Positions 1 through 8,990 of a DNA stretch of 64,000 nt are shown here, in pieces; position 1 is the stretch's first letter, and the number at the start of each line of letters is the position of its first letter. The stretch lies in assembly GCA_900544875.1 (NCBI GenBank), contig UQWS01000008.1, positions 11,699 through 75,698 on the forward strand. Reading direction: 5' to 3'. This stretch comes from an uncultured Collinsella sp. (GTDB lineage Bacteria; Actinomycetota; Coriobacteriia; Coriobacteriales; Coriobacteriaceae). A program made the translations under genes and the position numbers. The notes below the pieces were generated by a model that saw nothing but the letters and a program-made list of their open reading frames with translations, was not told where the DNA came from and did not search any database.

Positions 1-2
1 CG

Positions 3-284
3 GCCGTGATGGCTCCTGTGGCCGCCAAGGCAGCTGGCGATTCCAAGGCCGAGGCCGAATCCGGCAAGAAGGATTCGACGGAGTCTTCCGTCGCCGGTAA
101 GACAGACAAGAGCGGCAAAAAGTCGGACACGTCCGGCAAGACCGCCGCGTTGAGCGCCGGCGCCGCCAACAAGGCTGCGGACGCGGGTTCAAACGGCTTT
201 GCTATCGCTGGCGTTGCCGTGGGCATCGTCGGTATCGGGGCCGTCGGCGGCTGGTTTGTCTACACCAAACGCCGCGCGGCATAG
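3..284 (+). CDS. C-terminal end of a cell-surface protein (partial)
   Basis: The reading frame is open from the window edge to the stop at 282-284, so this is probably the 3' end of a longer gene; a GTG at 6 and an ATG at 9 are not supported as starts by any ribosome binding site. The visible part is a low-complexity Lys/Ser/Ala/Asp-rich stretch, then one hydrophobic segment (about residues 62-86, glycine and valine rich) and a short basic tail (KRR). This is the usual end of a Gram-positive wall- or membrane-anchored surface protein, with a disordered stalk, a membrane anchor and a positive stop-transfer tail. No LPXTG motif is visible before the anchor. Its ligand or enzyme domain lies upstream of the window and cannot be named. 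Confidence 0.6.
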   Translation, partial: AVMAPVAAKAAGDSKAEAESGKKDSTESSVAGKTDKSGKKSDTSGKTAALSAGAANKAADAGSNGFAIAGVAVGIVGIGAVGGWFVYTKRRAA

Positions 285-335
285 CGAGCCTCTGCCTACC
301 AGGTAAATACTGCAAGGAGTATGGTCTTGCAAAGC

Positions 336-376
336 GAAGGGCCCTCCTGCCGATCAGCTCGGCAGGAGGGCCCTTC
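336..376. terminator. Bidirectional hairpin between convergent genes
   Basis: A perfect 18-bp stem (336-353 with 359-376) encloses a 5-nt loop. It lies between the converging surface-protein gene (+) and hypE (-). A clear U tract is lacking on either side, so termination efficiency is uncertain. Confidence 0.7.
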
Positions 377-465
377 CATCTCCCCGCAGTTTGAGTGGGC
401 CAACGTCCCAGTGAAAATGGGCGGGCCGATTTTGGCCGGATGCTGGGCAGCTTGCAGAGCATCCG

Positions 466-1500
466 CTAGCAAATTCTCGGAAGCTGTTCTCCTACGAGCA
501 TGTCGAGGATGCGGGTCGATCCCCAGCCGGTGCGTACGCGCACGGTGGGGCGGGCGTCCTCGGCAAGCGGCAGCACGCGACCGATGATGGCGGCGCTCTC
601 GCCGTAGCGGGCGGCGCGCATGGCCGCCAGCGCGGCATCGACCTGCTCGGCCGGCACCACGGCGACCATCTTGCCCTCGTTTGCCACCTGCAGCACATCG
701 TAGCCGAGCATCTCGCAGGCGGCCTGCACGTCGGGGCGCACGGGCACAGCATCCTCGTCGATCTCCATGGCAACGCCGCTGGCCTGGGCAAACTCGTTGA
801 GCGTGGATGCCAGGCCGCCGCGCGTGGGGTCGCGGAAGCAGCGGGTGTCGGGGGCGGCGGCGAGCACGTCGGCAATCAGATGATTGAGCGGCGCAGCATC
901 GCTTTCGATGGTGCTCGAAAACGCCAGGCCCTCGCGTTGGCTCATGATGGCGATGCCGTGGTCGCCTAGCGTACCCGACACCAGGATGACATCGCCGGGC
1001 CGACAGTTTGCACCGCTGAGCGCTACGCCCGCGGGCACTTCGCCCACGCCGGCGGTATTGATGTAGACGCCGTCGGCACCTCCACGCTCGACCACCTTGG
1101 TGTCGCCGGTGATAATCTTCACGCCTGCCTCATGTGCCGTTTCGGCCATGGTCTGCACAATCTGGCGCAGCTTGTCCATGGGATAGCCCTCTTCGAGGAT
1201 AAAGCCGCACGACAGGTAGCGCACGTTAGCGCCCGAGGTCGCGACGTCGTTGACGGTTCCACATACGGCGAGGCGGCCGATATTGCCGCCGGGGAAGAAC
1301 TGCGGCGTTACCACAAAGCTGTCGGTCGACATGGCGATTCGCCCGCTTGCGGGCAGTGCGGCGACACCGGCATCGTTGCCTGCAAGCAGCTCGGGCGACC
1401 CAAAGGCATCCAGAAAGACCTCATCGATAATGTGCTTCATCATCTGGCCGCCGGAGCCGTGGCCCAGCAGGACAGTGCTATCGGTGGCATTACGGGACAT
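466..1500 (-). CDS. hypE: Hydrogenase maturation protein HypE (carbamoyl dehydratase)
   Basis: HypE takes the carbamoyl group delivered by HypF onto its C-terminal cysteine and dehydrates it with ATP to a thiocyanate, the source of CN ligands for the [NiFe] hydrogenase iron. The 344-residue product has the family's full length, the N-terminal GHGSGG motif (about residues 13-18), an AIR-synthase-like ATP-binding fold, and ends exactly in PRIC with the essential terminal Cys. A GGAG ribosome binding site lies 7 nt before the ATG. It is the last gene of the minus-strand run hypF-hypC-hypD-hypE and follows hypD by 48 nt. Cytoplasmic. No defect seen. Confidence 0.95.
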   Translation of the reverse strand: MSRNATDSTVLLGHGSGGQMMKHIIDEVFLDAFGSPELLAGNDAGVAALPASGRIAMSTDSFVVTPQFFPGGNIGRLAVCGTVNDVATSGANVRYLSCGFILEEGYPMDKLRQIVQTMAETAHEAGVKIITGDTKVVERGGADGVYINTAGVGEVPAGVALSGANCRPGDVILVSGTLGDHGIAIMSQREGLAFSSTIESDAAPLNHLIADVLAAAPDTRCFRDPTRGGLASTLNEFAQASGVAMEIDEDAVPVRPDVQAACEMLGYDVLQVANEGKMVAVVPAEQVDAALAAMRAARYGESAAIIGRVLPLAEDARPTVRVRTGWGSTRILDMLVGEQLPRIC

Positions 1501-1548
1501 ATCGAAAACTCCAATCGTGGGTGGTGCCGGTACGCGGGGGCGTCCGGG

Positions 1549-2661
1549 CTAGTCGCGGTATCTAAAGTACGCCGCGCAGCTACCTTCGGAGCTCACCATG
1601 CAGGGGCCGACGGGATGTTCGGGCGTGCAAGCGTGGCCGAACAGAGGGCAGTAGCTCGGCGTAATGGCTCCGCGCAGCACGTCGCCGCAGCGGCATCCGT
1701 GTGGCTCGACCGTCGGCTCGATGGGCACGTCAAAGCGGGTGCGGGCATCAAAGCGCGAGAATTCGGGACGAATGGCGAGTCCCGAGTCGGCGATTGGCCC
1801 CAGCCCGCGCCATGTGGTATCGCACGGCTCAAATACCTGCTCGACCAGCTGGCGCGCCACGGGGTTGCCGTCTGCGTTGACGCCACGGCGGTAGGCGTTG
1901 TCGATCGCCGGCCTGTTCTCGACAACCATCTGGATCAGCATGTAGATACCCTGCAAGATGTCGACCGGCTCAAATCCCGTTACCACGCCTGGGGTCTTAA
2001 ACTCGTCGACCAAAAAGCCAAAGGGGGCTAAGCCCGTGATGGTGGCGACGTGGCCCGGCAGGATAAAGCCGTCGATAGTGGTCTCGGGATCGTTGGCGAT
2101 GGCGCGCAGCGCCGGCGGCGTGGTCTTATGGGCGCAGTAGACCGAGAAGTTCTGCAGCCCGCGTGCATCTGCCTCCAGGATGGCGGCGGCGATGGTGGGC
2201 GTGGTGGTCTCAAAGCCCACACCCATAAAGATGACCGGGCGGTCGGGGTTTTGCTCAGCGATGTCGAGTGCGTCGAGCGGGGAGTAGACGATGCGAATGT
2301 CGCACCCTGCTGCCTTTTGCGCGGCGAGCGAGGTGGACGATCCGGGCACGCGCATCATGTCGCCAAAGGTGGTGATGATGGCGCCGTCTATGTTGGCGAG
2401 CGCGATTGCATGGTCGATATCGCGATTGGCGGTAACGCAGACGGGGCAACCTGGGCCGCTTAGCAGCTTGAGTCCCGCCGGCATAATGGAGCGAAAGCCA
2501 TAGCGACCGATGCTCACGGTGTGCGTGCCGCAGACTTCCATAAGGTTGATGGTGCGGTCGCCGACAAGTTCACGGATGCGTTCGATGAGCTCGCGGGCCA
2601 GCTTGGAATCGCGAAAGGCCGAAAAGTCGATACCGGAGCGAGCCGGCTGTCCGGCCACCAC
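1549..2661 (-). CDS. hypD: Hydrogenase maturation iron-sulfur protein HypD
   Basis: HypD is the [4Fe-4S] scaffold that, with HypC, assembles the Fe(CN)2CO moiety for [NiFe] hydrogenases. The 370-residue protein carries the family motifs CGTHT, GPGCPVCVT and a C-terminal cysteine cluster. The start is GTG overlapping the hypC stop by one base (TAGTG); a second GTG follows directly and could be used instead. The overlap implies translational coupling to hypC, its physical partner. It lies between hypC and hypE. Confidence 0.95.
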   Translation of the reverse strand: MVAGQPARSGIDFSAFRDSKLARELIERIRELVGDRTINLMEVCGTHTVSIGRYGFRSIMPAGLKLLSGPGCPVCVTANRDIDHAIALANIDGAIITTFGDMMRVPGSSTSLAAQKAAGCDIRIVYSPLDALDIAEQNPDRPVIFMGVGFETTTPTIAAAILEADARGLQNFSVYCAHKTTPPALRAIANDPETTIDGFILPGHVATITGLAPFGFLVDEFKTPGVVTGFEPVDILQGIYMLIQMVVENRPAIDNAYRRGVNADGNPVARQLVEQVFEPCDTTWRGLGPIADSGLAIRPEFSRFDARTRFDVPIEPTVEPHGCRCGDVLRGAITPSYCPLFGHACTPEHPVGPCMVSSEGSCAAYFRYRD

Positions 2662-2921
2662 TAGTATGCCTCGGCCGGGTTGGTGGGGAGCTGGTCCTCT
2701 TCGGCCAGCTCGGTCATGGTGTTGACCAGGTTGAGCGTATCCTGCGCCTCCTGCTCGTCGACGATCTGGATGCCAAATCCAGCGTGCACCAGAATATAGT
2801 CGCCTACTTGTGCCGTCGGCACGAGTCGCAGCGAAACGGGGCGCTCGATGCCCATCATGTCGACGGTCGCCTTAAGGTCGTCGTCGCGTTTGACCACTTT
2901 ACCGGGAACGGCAAGGCACAT
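2661..2921 (-). CDS. hypC: Hydrogenase assembly chaperone HypC
   Basis: Small chaperone (86 aa, normal size) of the HypC/HybG/HupF family. It binds HypD through its N-terminal Cys2 (MCLAVPGK start) and escorts the Fe(CN)2CO unit to the hydrogenase large subunit. The conserved HAGFGI segment is present. The ATG at 2921 has an AGGGGA ribosome binding site. It begins 131 bp after hypF and overlaps hypD by one base. Confidence 0.95.
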   Translation of the reverse strand: MCLAVPGKVVKRDDDLKATVDMMGIERPVSLRLVPTAQVGDYILVHAGFGIQIVDEQEAQDTLNLVNTMTELAEEDQLPTNPAEAY

Positions 2922-3052
2922 AATGTTCCCCTTTTATACGTTTTGCGCTGGATAGGCGCCTAATTATCCATCAGTTGATGGTAGCGCTCGTGGGAGTCAC
3001 GAGCAAACGCGTTACACCTGTGAGACGGCGGCGCGCAGGTTGGCAAAACAGC

Positions 3053-5506
3053 CTATCGCGATGCTGTCTGCGCGAGGCGAGCGCGAGCGATGGCGGCCTG
3101 ACCGTAGGCGATGCAGCCGTCGTTGACGGGCACAGTATGGGGGACCAAGACGGCAAGACCGGCGTTTTTGAGTTCGTGGGTAAGGAGCTGAAGCAAAAGC
3201 CGGTTCATGAACACACCGCCCGAGAGCGCGACGGTATCGAGGTTTTCGCGATTGCAGATCTCGCACGCGATGTGGGTCGTAGCGTGCGTAATGGCGATGT
3301 GAAACTCGAGGGCGAGCCTGTCGGCCGGCGTGCCTGCCTCAATTCCATTCAGAAGAGATTCGATGAGCGGTTGGGGGTCCAAGATGGGGGAGTCGTCGGC
3401 AGACGTGAATACGCCTGCATGATTGCCGTCGAGACGAACGGTCTTACCGCCGAGCGCGCGCCAGGCGGCGGCTTCGAGTTCTATGGCGGGTTCGCCCTCG
3501 TAGGTTGCCTTGTCGCAGATGCCCAGAATTGCTGCCGCGGCATCAAAGAGGCGCCCCATGCTGCTGGTACGCGGACTGTTGATGCCGCGCTCGATCATGG
3601 TGGCTGTCACGCTACGCGTTTGCTCGTTGAGGGTGCCCAATAGCCCCGCGGCACCCGGATGCTCGAGCAGGCCGAGCTCGCTCAGCAGGGCAAAGGCATT
3701 GCGCCGGGCATCGCGCACGGATGCGGCTCCGCCTGGCAGCGCCCAGGTGCGCAGGTGCGCGGCGCGTTCAAAATCGGCAAGGCCGGCGATAAGAAACTCA
3801 CCGCCCCATATGGTGCCGTCGGTGCCGGCACCCGTACCATCGAAGGCAATACCGAGGACGCGCGCATCGGGCGCAATCCGGCCAGCGACAATCGCCTCTG
3901 CCATTACGCTCGCGATGTGCGCATGATGATGCTGGATTTCGATTAGCGGCAGACTGTGCTCCCGTGCCCGCTCACGCGCCCACTGGCTCGATAGATAGTT
4001 GGGATGCATGTCGCATGCCAGGGCGGCAGGCGTCAGGTCAAAGAGGTTTTCTAGACGTGCGCGGGCGGCGCTCCAGGCATCGAAGGTCGCGCCGTTTTCG
4101 ACATCGCCGATATGCTGCGACACAAAACAGGCCACATGGCCGTCGGCGTCCTCGCGCGTGAGCGCGATCGTGGCTTTTTGCTGCGGCCCGCAGGCGAGCA
4201 CGCAGGGTGCAGTGCCGTCGAGCGCCGGCAGCGACAACGGTTGCGGCGCATATCCGCGTGCGCGACGCACAGGCATGACGGTGCCGTCGACCACACGTAC
4301 CACGGAGTCGTCGTAGCGTGAGAGAATCGCACGGTCGTTGCCAAGTAGCGCGTCGGCGATGCCGGCGGCAACAAGATGTTCCCATGCAAGGGCATCGTCG
4401 GTCTCGATAGGTTCCTCGCTCAGGTTTCCGCTGGTCATGACCAGCGCGTGCATGCCATGCGACGAGGCAGCTGCAAGCAGCAGATGCTGAAGCGGTGTAT
4501 AGGGGAGCATGACGCCGAGCTCGGGTAGATCGTGCGCGACGGATGGCGCGAGTGTAAGGCCGTCGGGGGAATCTCCCTCGCCAACAGCACGGCGGCGCAG
4601 CAGCACAATGGGGCGGATGCTGCCGGCCAGCAAGTCGCGCTCGGCATCATCGACATGGCACAGGCGTTCAGTATCGGCAAGGCTGCGCACCATAACGGCA
4701 AGCGGCTTGTTGCTGCGGCGCTTGCGACGGCGCAGCTCGACCACCGCCTGCTCATTGGCGGCGTTGCAGGCCAGATGGAATCCGCCCAGCCCCTTGATGG
4801 CGACAATACCGCCGCTGGCCAGCAGCTCGACACAGCGGTCAATAATGGCATCGCTGGTTTCGCGCGTGCTGCCGACGGCCGGCATCGCCCCCGAGCCTTC
4901 GAGCTCCATGTCGCCCGCCGCCTCGCGCCAGGTAATATGTGGCCCGCAGTCAAAGCAGGCATCGGGCTGCGCATGAAAGCGCCGGTCAAGCGGGTCGCCA
5001 TACTCTGCGGCGCACTCGGGGCACATAGGAAAGCAATCCATCGACGTGGCCGCTCGGTCATAAGGCAGCGAGCGGATGATGGTAAAGCGCGGCCCGCAGT
5101 TGGTGCAGTTGATAAAAGGGTAGTGATAGCGCCGATCGGCGGGGTCGAACAGCTCGCGCAGGCAATCGTCACAGGTGGCGATATCGGGCGAGACAAGTGT
5201 GGTGTGCGCGGTTTGATCCTGCGACGCCACAATGCGAAAGTCCTGCTCATCGGCAGCGCTCCAGCCGCCAGGCTCCAAATCCGCAACATCGACTCGCTCA
5301 ACGCGAGCCGCCGCAGGCGCATGCTCAGAAAGCGCGGCAACAAAAGCATCGAGCGCATCGGCCGGAGCATGCGCTTCGATATGCACGCCGTCGCCCGCAT
5401 TGAGCACCCAGCCGTAAATGTCATGCGCCATAGCCTCGCGATACACAAATGGCCGCATGCCAACGCCCTGCACAATGCCCGTCACATGAATATGCACATG
5501 CCGCAT
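3053..5506 (-). CDS. hypF: Carbamoyltransferase HypF
   Basis: HypF converts carbamoyl phosphate and ATP to a carbamoyl-adenylate and transfers the carbamoyl group to HypE for CN ligand synthesis. The 817-residue product shows the full domain order: N-terminal acylphosphatase (GIVQGVGMRPFVYREA), two zinc-finger-like CxxC pairs in the next 120 residues (CDDC, CTNCGPR, CPEC, CFDCGP), a YrdC-like domain (KGLGGFHLACNA) and a Kae1-like C-terminal domain with HHHAH. I placed the start at the ATG at 5506 because it has a GAGGAG site at good spacing and begins at the acylphosphatase motif; an in-frame extension to 5653 runs through a palindromic repeat and is unlikely to be coding. Confidence 0.95.
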   Translation of the reverse strand: MRHVHIHVTGIVQGVGMRPFVYREAMAHDIYGWVLNAGDGVHIEAHAPADALDAFVAALSEHAPAAARVERVDVADLEPGGWSAADEQDFRIVASQDQTAHTTLVSPDIATCDDCLRELFDPADRRYHYPFINCTNCGPRFTIIRSLPYDRAATSMDCFPMCPECAAEYGDPLDRRFHAQPDACFDCGPHITWREAAGDMELEGSGAMPAVGSTRETSDAIIDRCVELLASGGIVAIKGLGGFHLACNAANEQAVVELRRRKRRSNKPLAVMVRSLADTERLCHVDDAERDLLAGSIRPIVLLRRRAVGEGDSPDGLTLAPSVAHDLPELGVMLPYTPLQHLLLAAASSHGMHALVMTSGNLSEEPIETDDALAWEHLVAAGIADALLGNDRAILSRYDDSVVRVVDGTVMPVRRARGYAPQPLSLPALDGTAPCVLACGPQQKATIALTREDADGHVACFVSQHIGDVENGATFDAWSAARARLENLFDLTPAALACDMHPNYLSSQWARERAREHSLPLIEIQHHHAHIASVMAEAIVAGRIAPDARVLGIAFDGTGAGTDGTIWGGEFLIAGLADFERAAHLRTWALPGGAASVRDARRNAFALLSELGLLEHPGAAGLLGTLNEQTRSVTATMIERGINSPRTSSMGRLFDAAAAILGICDKATYEGEPAIELEAAAWRALGGKTVRLDGNHAGVFTSADDSPILDPQPLIESLLNGIEAGTPADRLALEFHIAITHATTHIACEICNRENLDTVALSGGVFMNRLLLQLLTHELKNAGLAVLVPHTVPVNDGCIAYGQAAIARARLAQTASR

Positions 5507-5538
5507 GCGACACTCCTCATCAAAACCGACCAAAATAG

Positions 5539-5588
5539 ACAGGTTTATTTTGGTAGGTAAAACGCTAAACCTGCCAAAACAAACCTGT
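5539..5588. repeat. Intergenic inverted repeat between nikR and hypF
   Basis: Two 20-bp arms (5539-5558 and 5569-5588) are inverted copies with 2 mismatches around a 10-bp spacer, followed by a GTCCCTTTTTGGCAGG segment that repeats part of the arm. It is REP-like, with the CCTGTCCC core also found in the loops of the repeats near 29 and 30 kb. It could also act as a processing or attenuation hairpin between nikR and hypF. Confidence 0.75.
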
Positions 5589-5621
5589 CCCTTTTTGGCA
5601 GGTGCGCTGCGGGAAATCCCG

Positions 5622-6134
5622 CTACAGCCCCAGGCTCTGCCTGGTGGCGGCACACGTGAGCTCGCCGTGCTTAACGCCGCGCAGGCCCAGCAGGCGATCG
5701 GCTAGTTCGTAGACGCGCTCGCCGCGACCCTTGAGTGCCAGGATCTCCAGACAGTTGTGGTGATCCAGATGCACGTGCATGGTCGATACGATCTCGTCGG
5801 TGTAGTCGTGCTGCACTTCGTCCAGACGGCGCGTCAGGTCGCCGGTATGGTGGTCGTAGATCATGGTGAGCGACCCGATAACATGCTCGTCGGGCGTGCG
5901 CATCTGCTCCTTGGCGATCGAGGCGCGAATCAGGTCGCGCACGGCTTCGGAGCGGTTGGCCACGTCGCCGCGGCGCGCGATCTGTTCGTCAAAACGGCGC
6001 AGCAGGTCATCCGGTGCGGTAACCGAAAAACGGACCAGCTCGGAGCCGGAGCCACTACAGTGGCAGCCCGCGTCACCGTCCGCCCCGTGCGGATGCTCGT
6101 GCTCGTACCCGCAGCCGTGCTCGTGTTCGGCCAC
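5622..6134 (-). CDS. nikR: Nickel-responsive regulator NikR with His/Cys-rich N-terminal extension
   Basis: NikR is a tetrameric ribbon-helix-helix repressor that senses Ni(II) through a C-terminal ACT-like domain. The ribbon-helix-helix region (about residues 33-75) and the metal-binding pattern (HVHLDHHNCLE near residue 120-130) are both present. The N-terminal 28 residues are rich in His and Cys (EHEH, HEHPH, CHC) and are absent from classical NikR; this looks like an extra metal-binding tail. The start is GTG, 1 nt after the TAA of the upstream small ORF, so translation is probably coupled. It lies directly upstream of hypF, which fits nickel control of hydrogenase maturation. Confidence 0.9.
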   Translation of the reverse strand: MAEHEHGCGYEHEHPHGADGDAGCHCSGSGSELVRFSVTAPDDLLRRFDEQIARRGDVANRSEAVRDLIRASIAKEQMRTPDEHVIGSLTMIYDHHTGDLTRRLDEVQHDYTDEIVSTMHVHLDHHNCLEILALKGRGERVYELADRLLGLRGVKHGELTCAATRQSLGL

Positions 6135-6135
6135 C

Positions 6136-6384
6136 TTACACCAGCTTCACGGAGCCGACGGAGTTGTGGTCGGCCTCGATGGCTTCCTCGTAGCCCTCGA
6201 GCGCGTCATGCGCCTCGTGCAACGCGGCCATGGCGGCCTCGAGCTTGGCGCCGATGCGCTCCATGTCAAAATTCTCGGTCGCATGTAGCAACTGATGGCT
6301 CCATTCGTGAGCGAGCTCGATGGTGTCGTCGACCTGTTTGACGCTCATGGCAAGCTGGCTCATGTTCATTCCAACATCATGCAT
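6136..6384 (-). CDS. Small helical protein upstream of nikR, unknown function
   Basis: An 82-residue, probably all-alpha, Glu/Ala/His-containing protein with no signal peptide or membrane segment and no family I recognise. It starts at ATG 6384 after an AAGGAGA-type ribosome binding site, and its stop lies 1 nt before the nikR start, so the two are probably co-translated. By position it may serve metal homeostasis or be a NikR partner, but nothing in the sequence proves that. Confidence 0.75.
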   Translation of the reverse strand: MHDVGMNMSQLAMSVKQVDDTIELAHEWSHQLLHATENFDMERIGAKLEAAMAALHEAHDALEGYEEAIEADHNSVGSVKLV

Positions 6385-6461
6385 GGGAAATCTCCTTATG
6401 CTCGGGGCAATCCAGTGGCTCAGATTCTACTACGCCCGCGCGGGGCGCTACCGCATAAGAA

Positions 6462-6493
6462 AACGGGTGCGAGTCTGTGTGACCCGCACCCGT
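6462..6493 (-). terminator. Rho-independent terminator of trxA
   Basis: An imperfect GC-rich stem (AACGGGTGC with GCACCCGTT, extended by GGGTC/GACTC) is followed on the minus strand by TTTTCTT. It lies 110 bp after the trxA stop. Confidence 0.8.
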
Positions 6494-6605
6494 TCACTGG
6501 GGGCTGTTTGTGACTACCATACTATCCGTGGTTGCACTCGGTGCATCCAGAAGTCCGGCGAGCGGTGCAAAAGCGCTCATAGACGGCGGGTAAGTAACAA
6601 GCGTA

Positions 6606-6926
6606 TTACAGATGCTTCTCCAGCAGCGCCTGCAGCCTCGCCTTGGGCAGAGCGCCAACCGAGCGGTCGACCTCCTCGCCGTTCTTAAAGACGATCAGCG
6701 TGGGGATGCTCATGACGCCAAACTTCATGGCCAGGTCCTGGTTGTCGTCGACGTTGCACTTGGCCACAGCCAGCTTGCCGGCCAGCTCGTCGGCAACCTC
6801 GTCTACGATGGGCGAGAGCGAGCGGCAGGGGCCGCACCACGGTGCCCAAAAATCGACCAGCACGGGCAGGCTGTCGCTAACGACGGAATCGAAGTTCTCG
6901 GGGGTAATCTGCTTAATGTCAGCCAT
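6606..6926 (-). CDS. trxA: Thioredoxin
   Basis: Cytoplasmic dithiol/disulfide oxidoreductase. The 106-residue protein has the classic WCGPC active site (residues 30-34), the cis-Pro loop (IPTLIVF) and full family length. I chose the ATG at 6926 because a GGAGG site precedes it; upstream in-frame codons to 7010 belong to the promoter region shared with the divergent gene at 7063. It is followed by its own terminator, so it is probably monocistronic. Confidence 0.95.
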   Translation of the reverse strand: MADIKQITPENFDSVVSDSLPVLVDFWAPWCGPCRSLSPIVDEVADELAGKLAVAKCNVDDNQDLAMKFGVMSIPTLIVFKNGEEVDRSVGALPKARLQALLEKHL

Positions 6927-7028
6927 GGTGACCTCCATAATGTGACGCGGCTTGGCCGCGTAAAACTCAGTACGACCGTGCTTATACCCAGCCGTCCGCA
7001 AAGCAACCACTCGCAGGCGGCTCTTTTA

Positions 7029-7034
7029 TATAAT
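7029..7034 (+). promoter_or_regulatory. -10 box of the gene at 7063
   Basis: A perfect TATAAT lies 29 bp before the ATG at 7063. It overlaps the alternative start at 7033, which supports the later start. No strong -35 is seen. Confidence 0.5.
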
Positions 7035-7062
7035 GGTTGGCACGCAAACGATTGGAGAGCGC

Positions 7063-7638
7063 ATGTCCACGTCACAAAGCCAGAAAAAAGAAGCCATCGC
7101 CCAGGCGGCCGAGCAGGAGCTCGCATCGCTCGTGGGTCGCGGCGTGCGTATCGCGGGCAACGCGTGCTCGCCGATCGTGCTGGTAAAAGGCGATTTGGAC
7201 GAGGCCGAGCGTTCGGGTGGCGAGCTTGCCGCCGGCCCGGATGGCGCGGCGTTGCGCAAGGCGCTTGGGGCCATCGGCTACGCGCCCGAGGATTTTTGCG
7301 TGCTGGCAAGCGTCGCCGGCGTGGGTGACGGAGCGGTCGCGGTGGGCGAGACGCTGCCGTGCGAGCTGTTCCGTGAGGCGCTTGAGGCTTTGGACCCCGA
7401 GGCGGTGCTACTGCTCGACAACAACGCGGCTGACGCCATGCGCGAGACCTACGCCGATATGCTCGTGGCGATCGATGACTTCGACACCGCCATGCTCAAG
7501 CCCGGCTTGGTCGCCCATGTGCAGGGTCGCCGCGTGCTCGCGCTCGACGGTTTTGAGGCGGCGCTCACTGACAAAGCCGCTAAGCAGCGCATGTGGGCCT
7601 ACATCAAGCAGCTGACTCCGGCGGCCGCTCCGCTGTAG
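7063..7638 (+). CDS. Conserved hypothetical cytoplasmic protein
   Basis: A 191-residue soluble, acidic protein with no signal peptide, membrane segment or catalytic motif I can name. Two conserved-looking stretches are AVLLLDNNAADAMRETYA in the middle and VLALDGFEAALTD near the C-terminus, followed by a helical end. It starts at ATG 7063 (GGAGA at the right distance, TATAAT just upstream). It stands alone between the divergent trxA and the convergent sensor kinase. Confidence 0.8.
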   Translation: MSTSQSQKKEAIAQAAEQELASLVGRGVRIAGNACSPIVLVKGDLDEAERSGGELAAGPDGAALRKALGAIGYAPEDFCVLASVAGVGDGAVAVGETLPCELFREALEALDPEAVLLLDNNAADAMRETYADMLVAIDDFDTAMLKPGLVAHVQGRRVLALDGFEAALTDKAAKQRMWAYIKQLTPAAAPL

Positions 7639-7712
7639 CGAGCCCGCGTCGACAAACGACCCCGAGCGGGCGAGCCGTACCCGCGGAACGCAAATCCGTC
7701 GCGCCCGCGCCC

Positions 7713-8990
7713 TTACATCACAGCGCGCAGCTCAAACCGATCGCCGTTAATGCGGAACTGGCAGTTGCCGTTCATGCGCTCGACGGCAAGCTTAATGCTC
7801 TTGGTGCCAAAGCCGTGCCCAGTGTGCTGAGCCACGGGCATGCCGTCGACCATGTGCGGCGCACGGCCAAACGTGTTGGAAACCAGCAATAGAAGCTGAC
7901 CGTCTTCGTAGCGAAGGTCCAGGTCGACAAACCGCTTGCCTTCGGGGGCGGCGCTCGCCGCGGCGATGGCATTGTCCAGGGCGTTCGATACCACACTGAA
8001 CAGATCGGCATCGCCCACGTGGACGGTTTCGGGCACGGCGGCTCGCAGGTCGGCGGTGATGCCGTGCGCGTTGATGTCCGCGGAAAGCGACGAGAGCGCA
8101 ATGTTGACCGTTTCGTTGGCGCAGTAGCGGCGCACAGCGGTGCGGTCGTTGGTCTCGCAGAGCGCGTCGATACGCTCAAGCGCCTCATCGGTGTGACCCT
8201 CTTCGATCAGGGCCGCAAGACCGCGCAGGTAGTGGCGCATGTCGTGACGGAGAACCGAGAGCTCGCGTCCGGACTGGCGCCAGGCTTCGAGCTCTTTGAT
8301 GGCCGCGCTGTCGCGGGTCGCGAGCATCCAGCGCTCGCGCTCGGCGATTTCCTTTGCCTCGTATTCGCGAAGGTAGACGGCAAGAAACATAAGGTAGAAC
8401 GCGCAGAGGGCGAACGCCAAAAACTCAACGGTTACTACCGAGCCCGAGTGGAAGAGCGTGGTATAGACGTTGGTGGCGTAGTCGAAGATGTAGTAGACGA
8501 GCGGCAGGATGAGCAGAATCTCCAGCTCGGTGGGGCTTTTGATCGCCAGGCGGGGGCCGATGTCGCTTGCCCAATGCAACAAGACGGCAAAGACGCCGAG
8601 CGTGGTGATGATGCGCGCCACGTAGTACGCGACCTGCGAATCGGTGACGGCGAATGCGGCGATGCCCATCCAGTTGCTGAACTGGCAGCTCAGGTAGGCA
8701 CTGGTAACGCCCAGGATGGCGAGCAGGGGACTCAGGCGATAGCGTACGCACAGGTAGACGACAAGCGGCAGATGCACGACGAGCGGATAGGCCTGTCGGG
8801 CGAAAAGCTCGCCGCCAACGGCGTTGGCAAGGCCGAATGCGCATCCGGTTGCGGCGCCGACCCCCACCAGCTCGAGCGAATGGCGGCCGTTGATCTCGAC
8901 GCCGCATAGGGCCGCCGAGGCAAAGACGCCAAAGAGCAATGTCGTCGCATGGTGGATTGCCCAAAGTACCAGTTCTGCCGAGGAAAGCAT
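7713..8990 (-). CDS. AgrC/LytS-like sensor histidine kinase
   Basis: The 425-residue membrane protein has about seven hydrophobic segments in its first 210 residues, then a cytoplasmic helical part with the phospho-acceptor region (SVLRHDMRHYL) and a GHKL ATPase (N box VVSNALDNAIAAA, G box HGFGTKSIKL). This is the HPK10-like architecture of peptide- or wall-stress-sensing kinases. Its start (ATG 8990) overlaps the stop of the upstream regulator gene as TGATG, and a GGGAGG site lies inside that gene. It should phosphorylate the LytTR regulator encoded just upstream. The stimulus is unknown. Confidence 0.9.
   Translation of the reverse strand: MLSSAELVLWAIHHATTLLFGVFASAALCGVEINGRHSLELVGVGAATGCAFGLANAVGGELFARQAYPLVVHLPLVVYLCVRYRLSPLLAILGVTSAYLSCQFSNWMGIAAFAVTDSQVAYYVARIITTLGVFAVLLHWASDIGPRLAIKSPTELEILLILPLVYYIFDYATNVYTTLFHSGSVVTVEFLAFALCAFYLMFLAVYLREYEAKEIAERERWMLATRDSAAIKELEAWRQSGRELSVLRHDMRHYLRGLAALIEEGHTDEALERIDALCETNDRTAVRRYCANETVNIALSSLSADINAHGITADLRAAVPETVHVGDADLFSVVSNALDNAIAAASAAPEGKRFVDLDLRYEDGQLLLLVSNTFGRAPHMVDGMPVAQHTGHGFGTKSIKLAVERMNGNCQFRINGDRFELRAVM

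Noticed and set aside
3012..3266. Small minus-strand ORF between hypF and hypC
   Set aside because: Out-of-frame shadow of hypF with no ribosome binding site.
5507..5653. N-terminal extension of HypF
   Set aside because: It runs through a palindromic repeat and lies before the acylphosphatase start; ATG 5506 has a good ribosome binding site.
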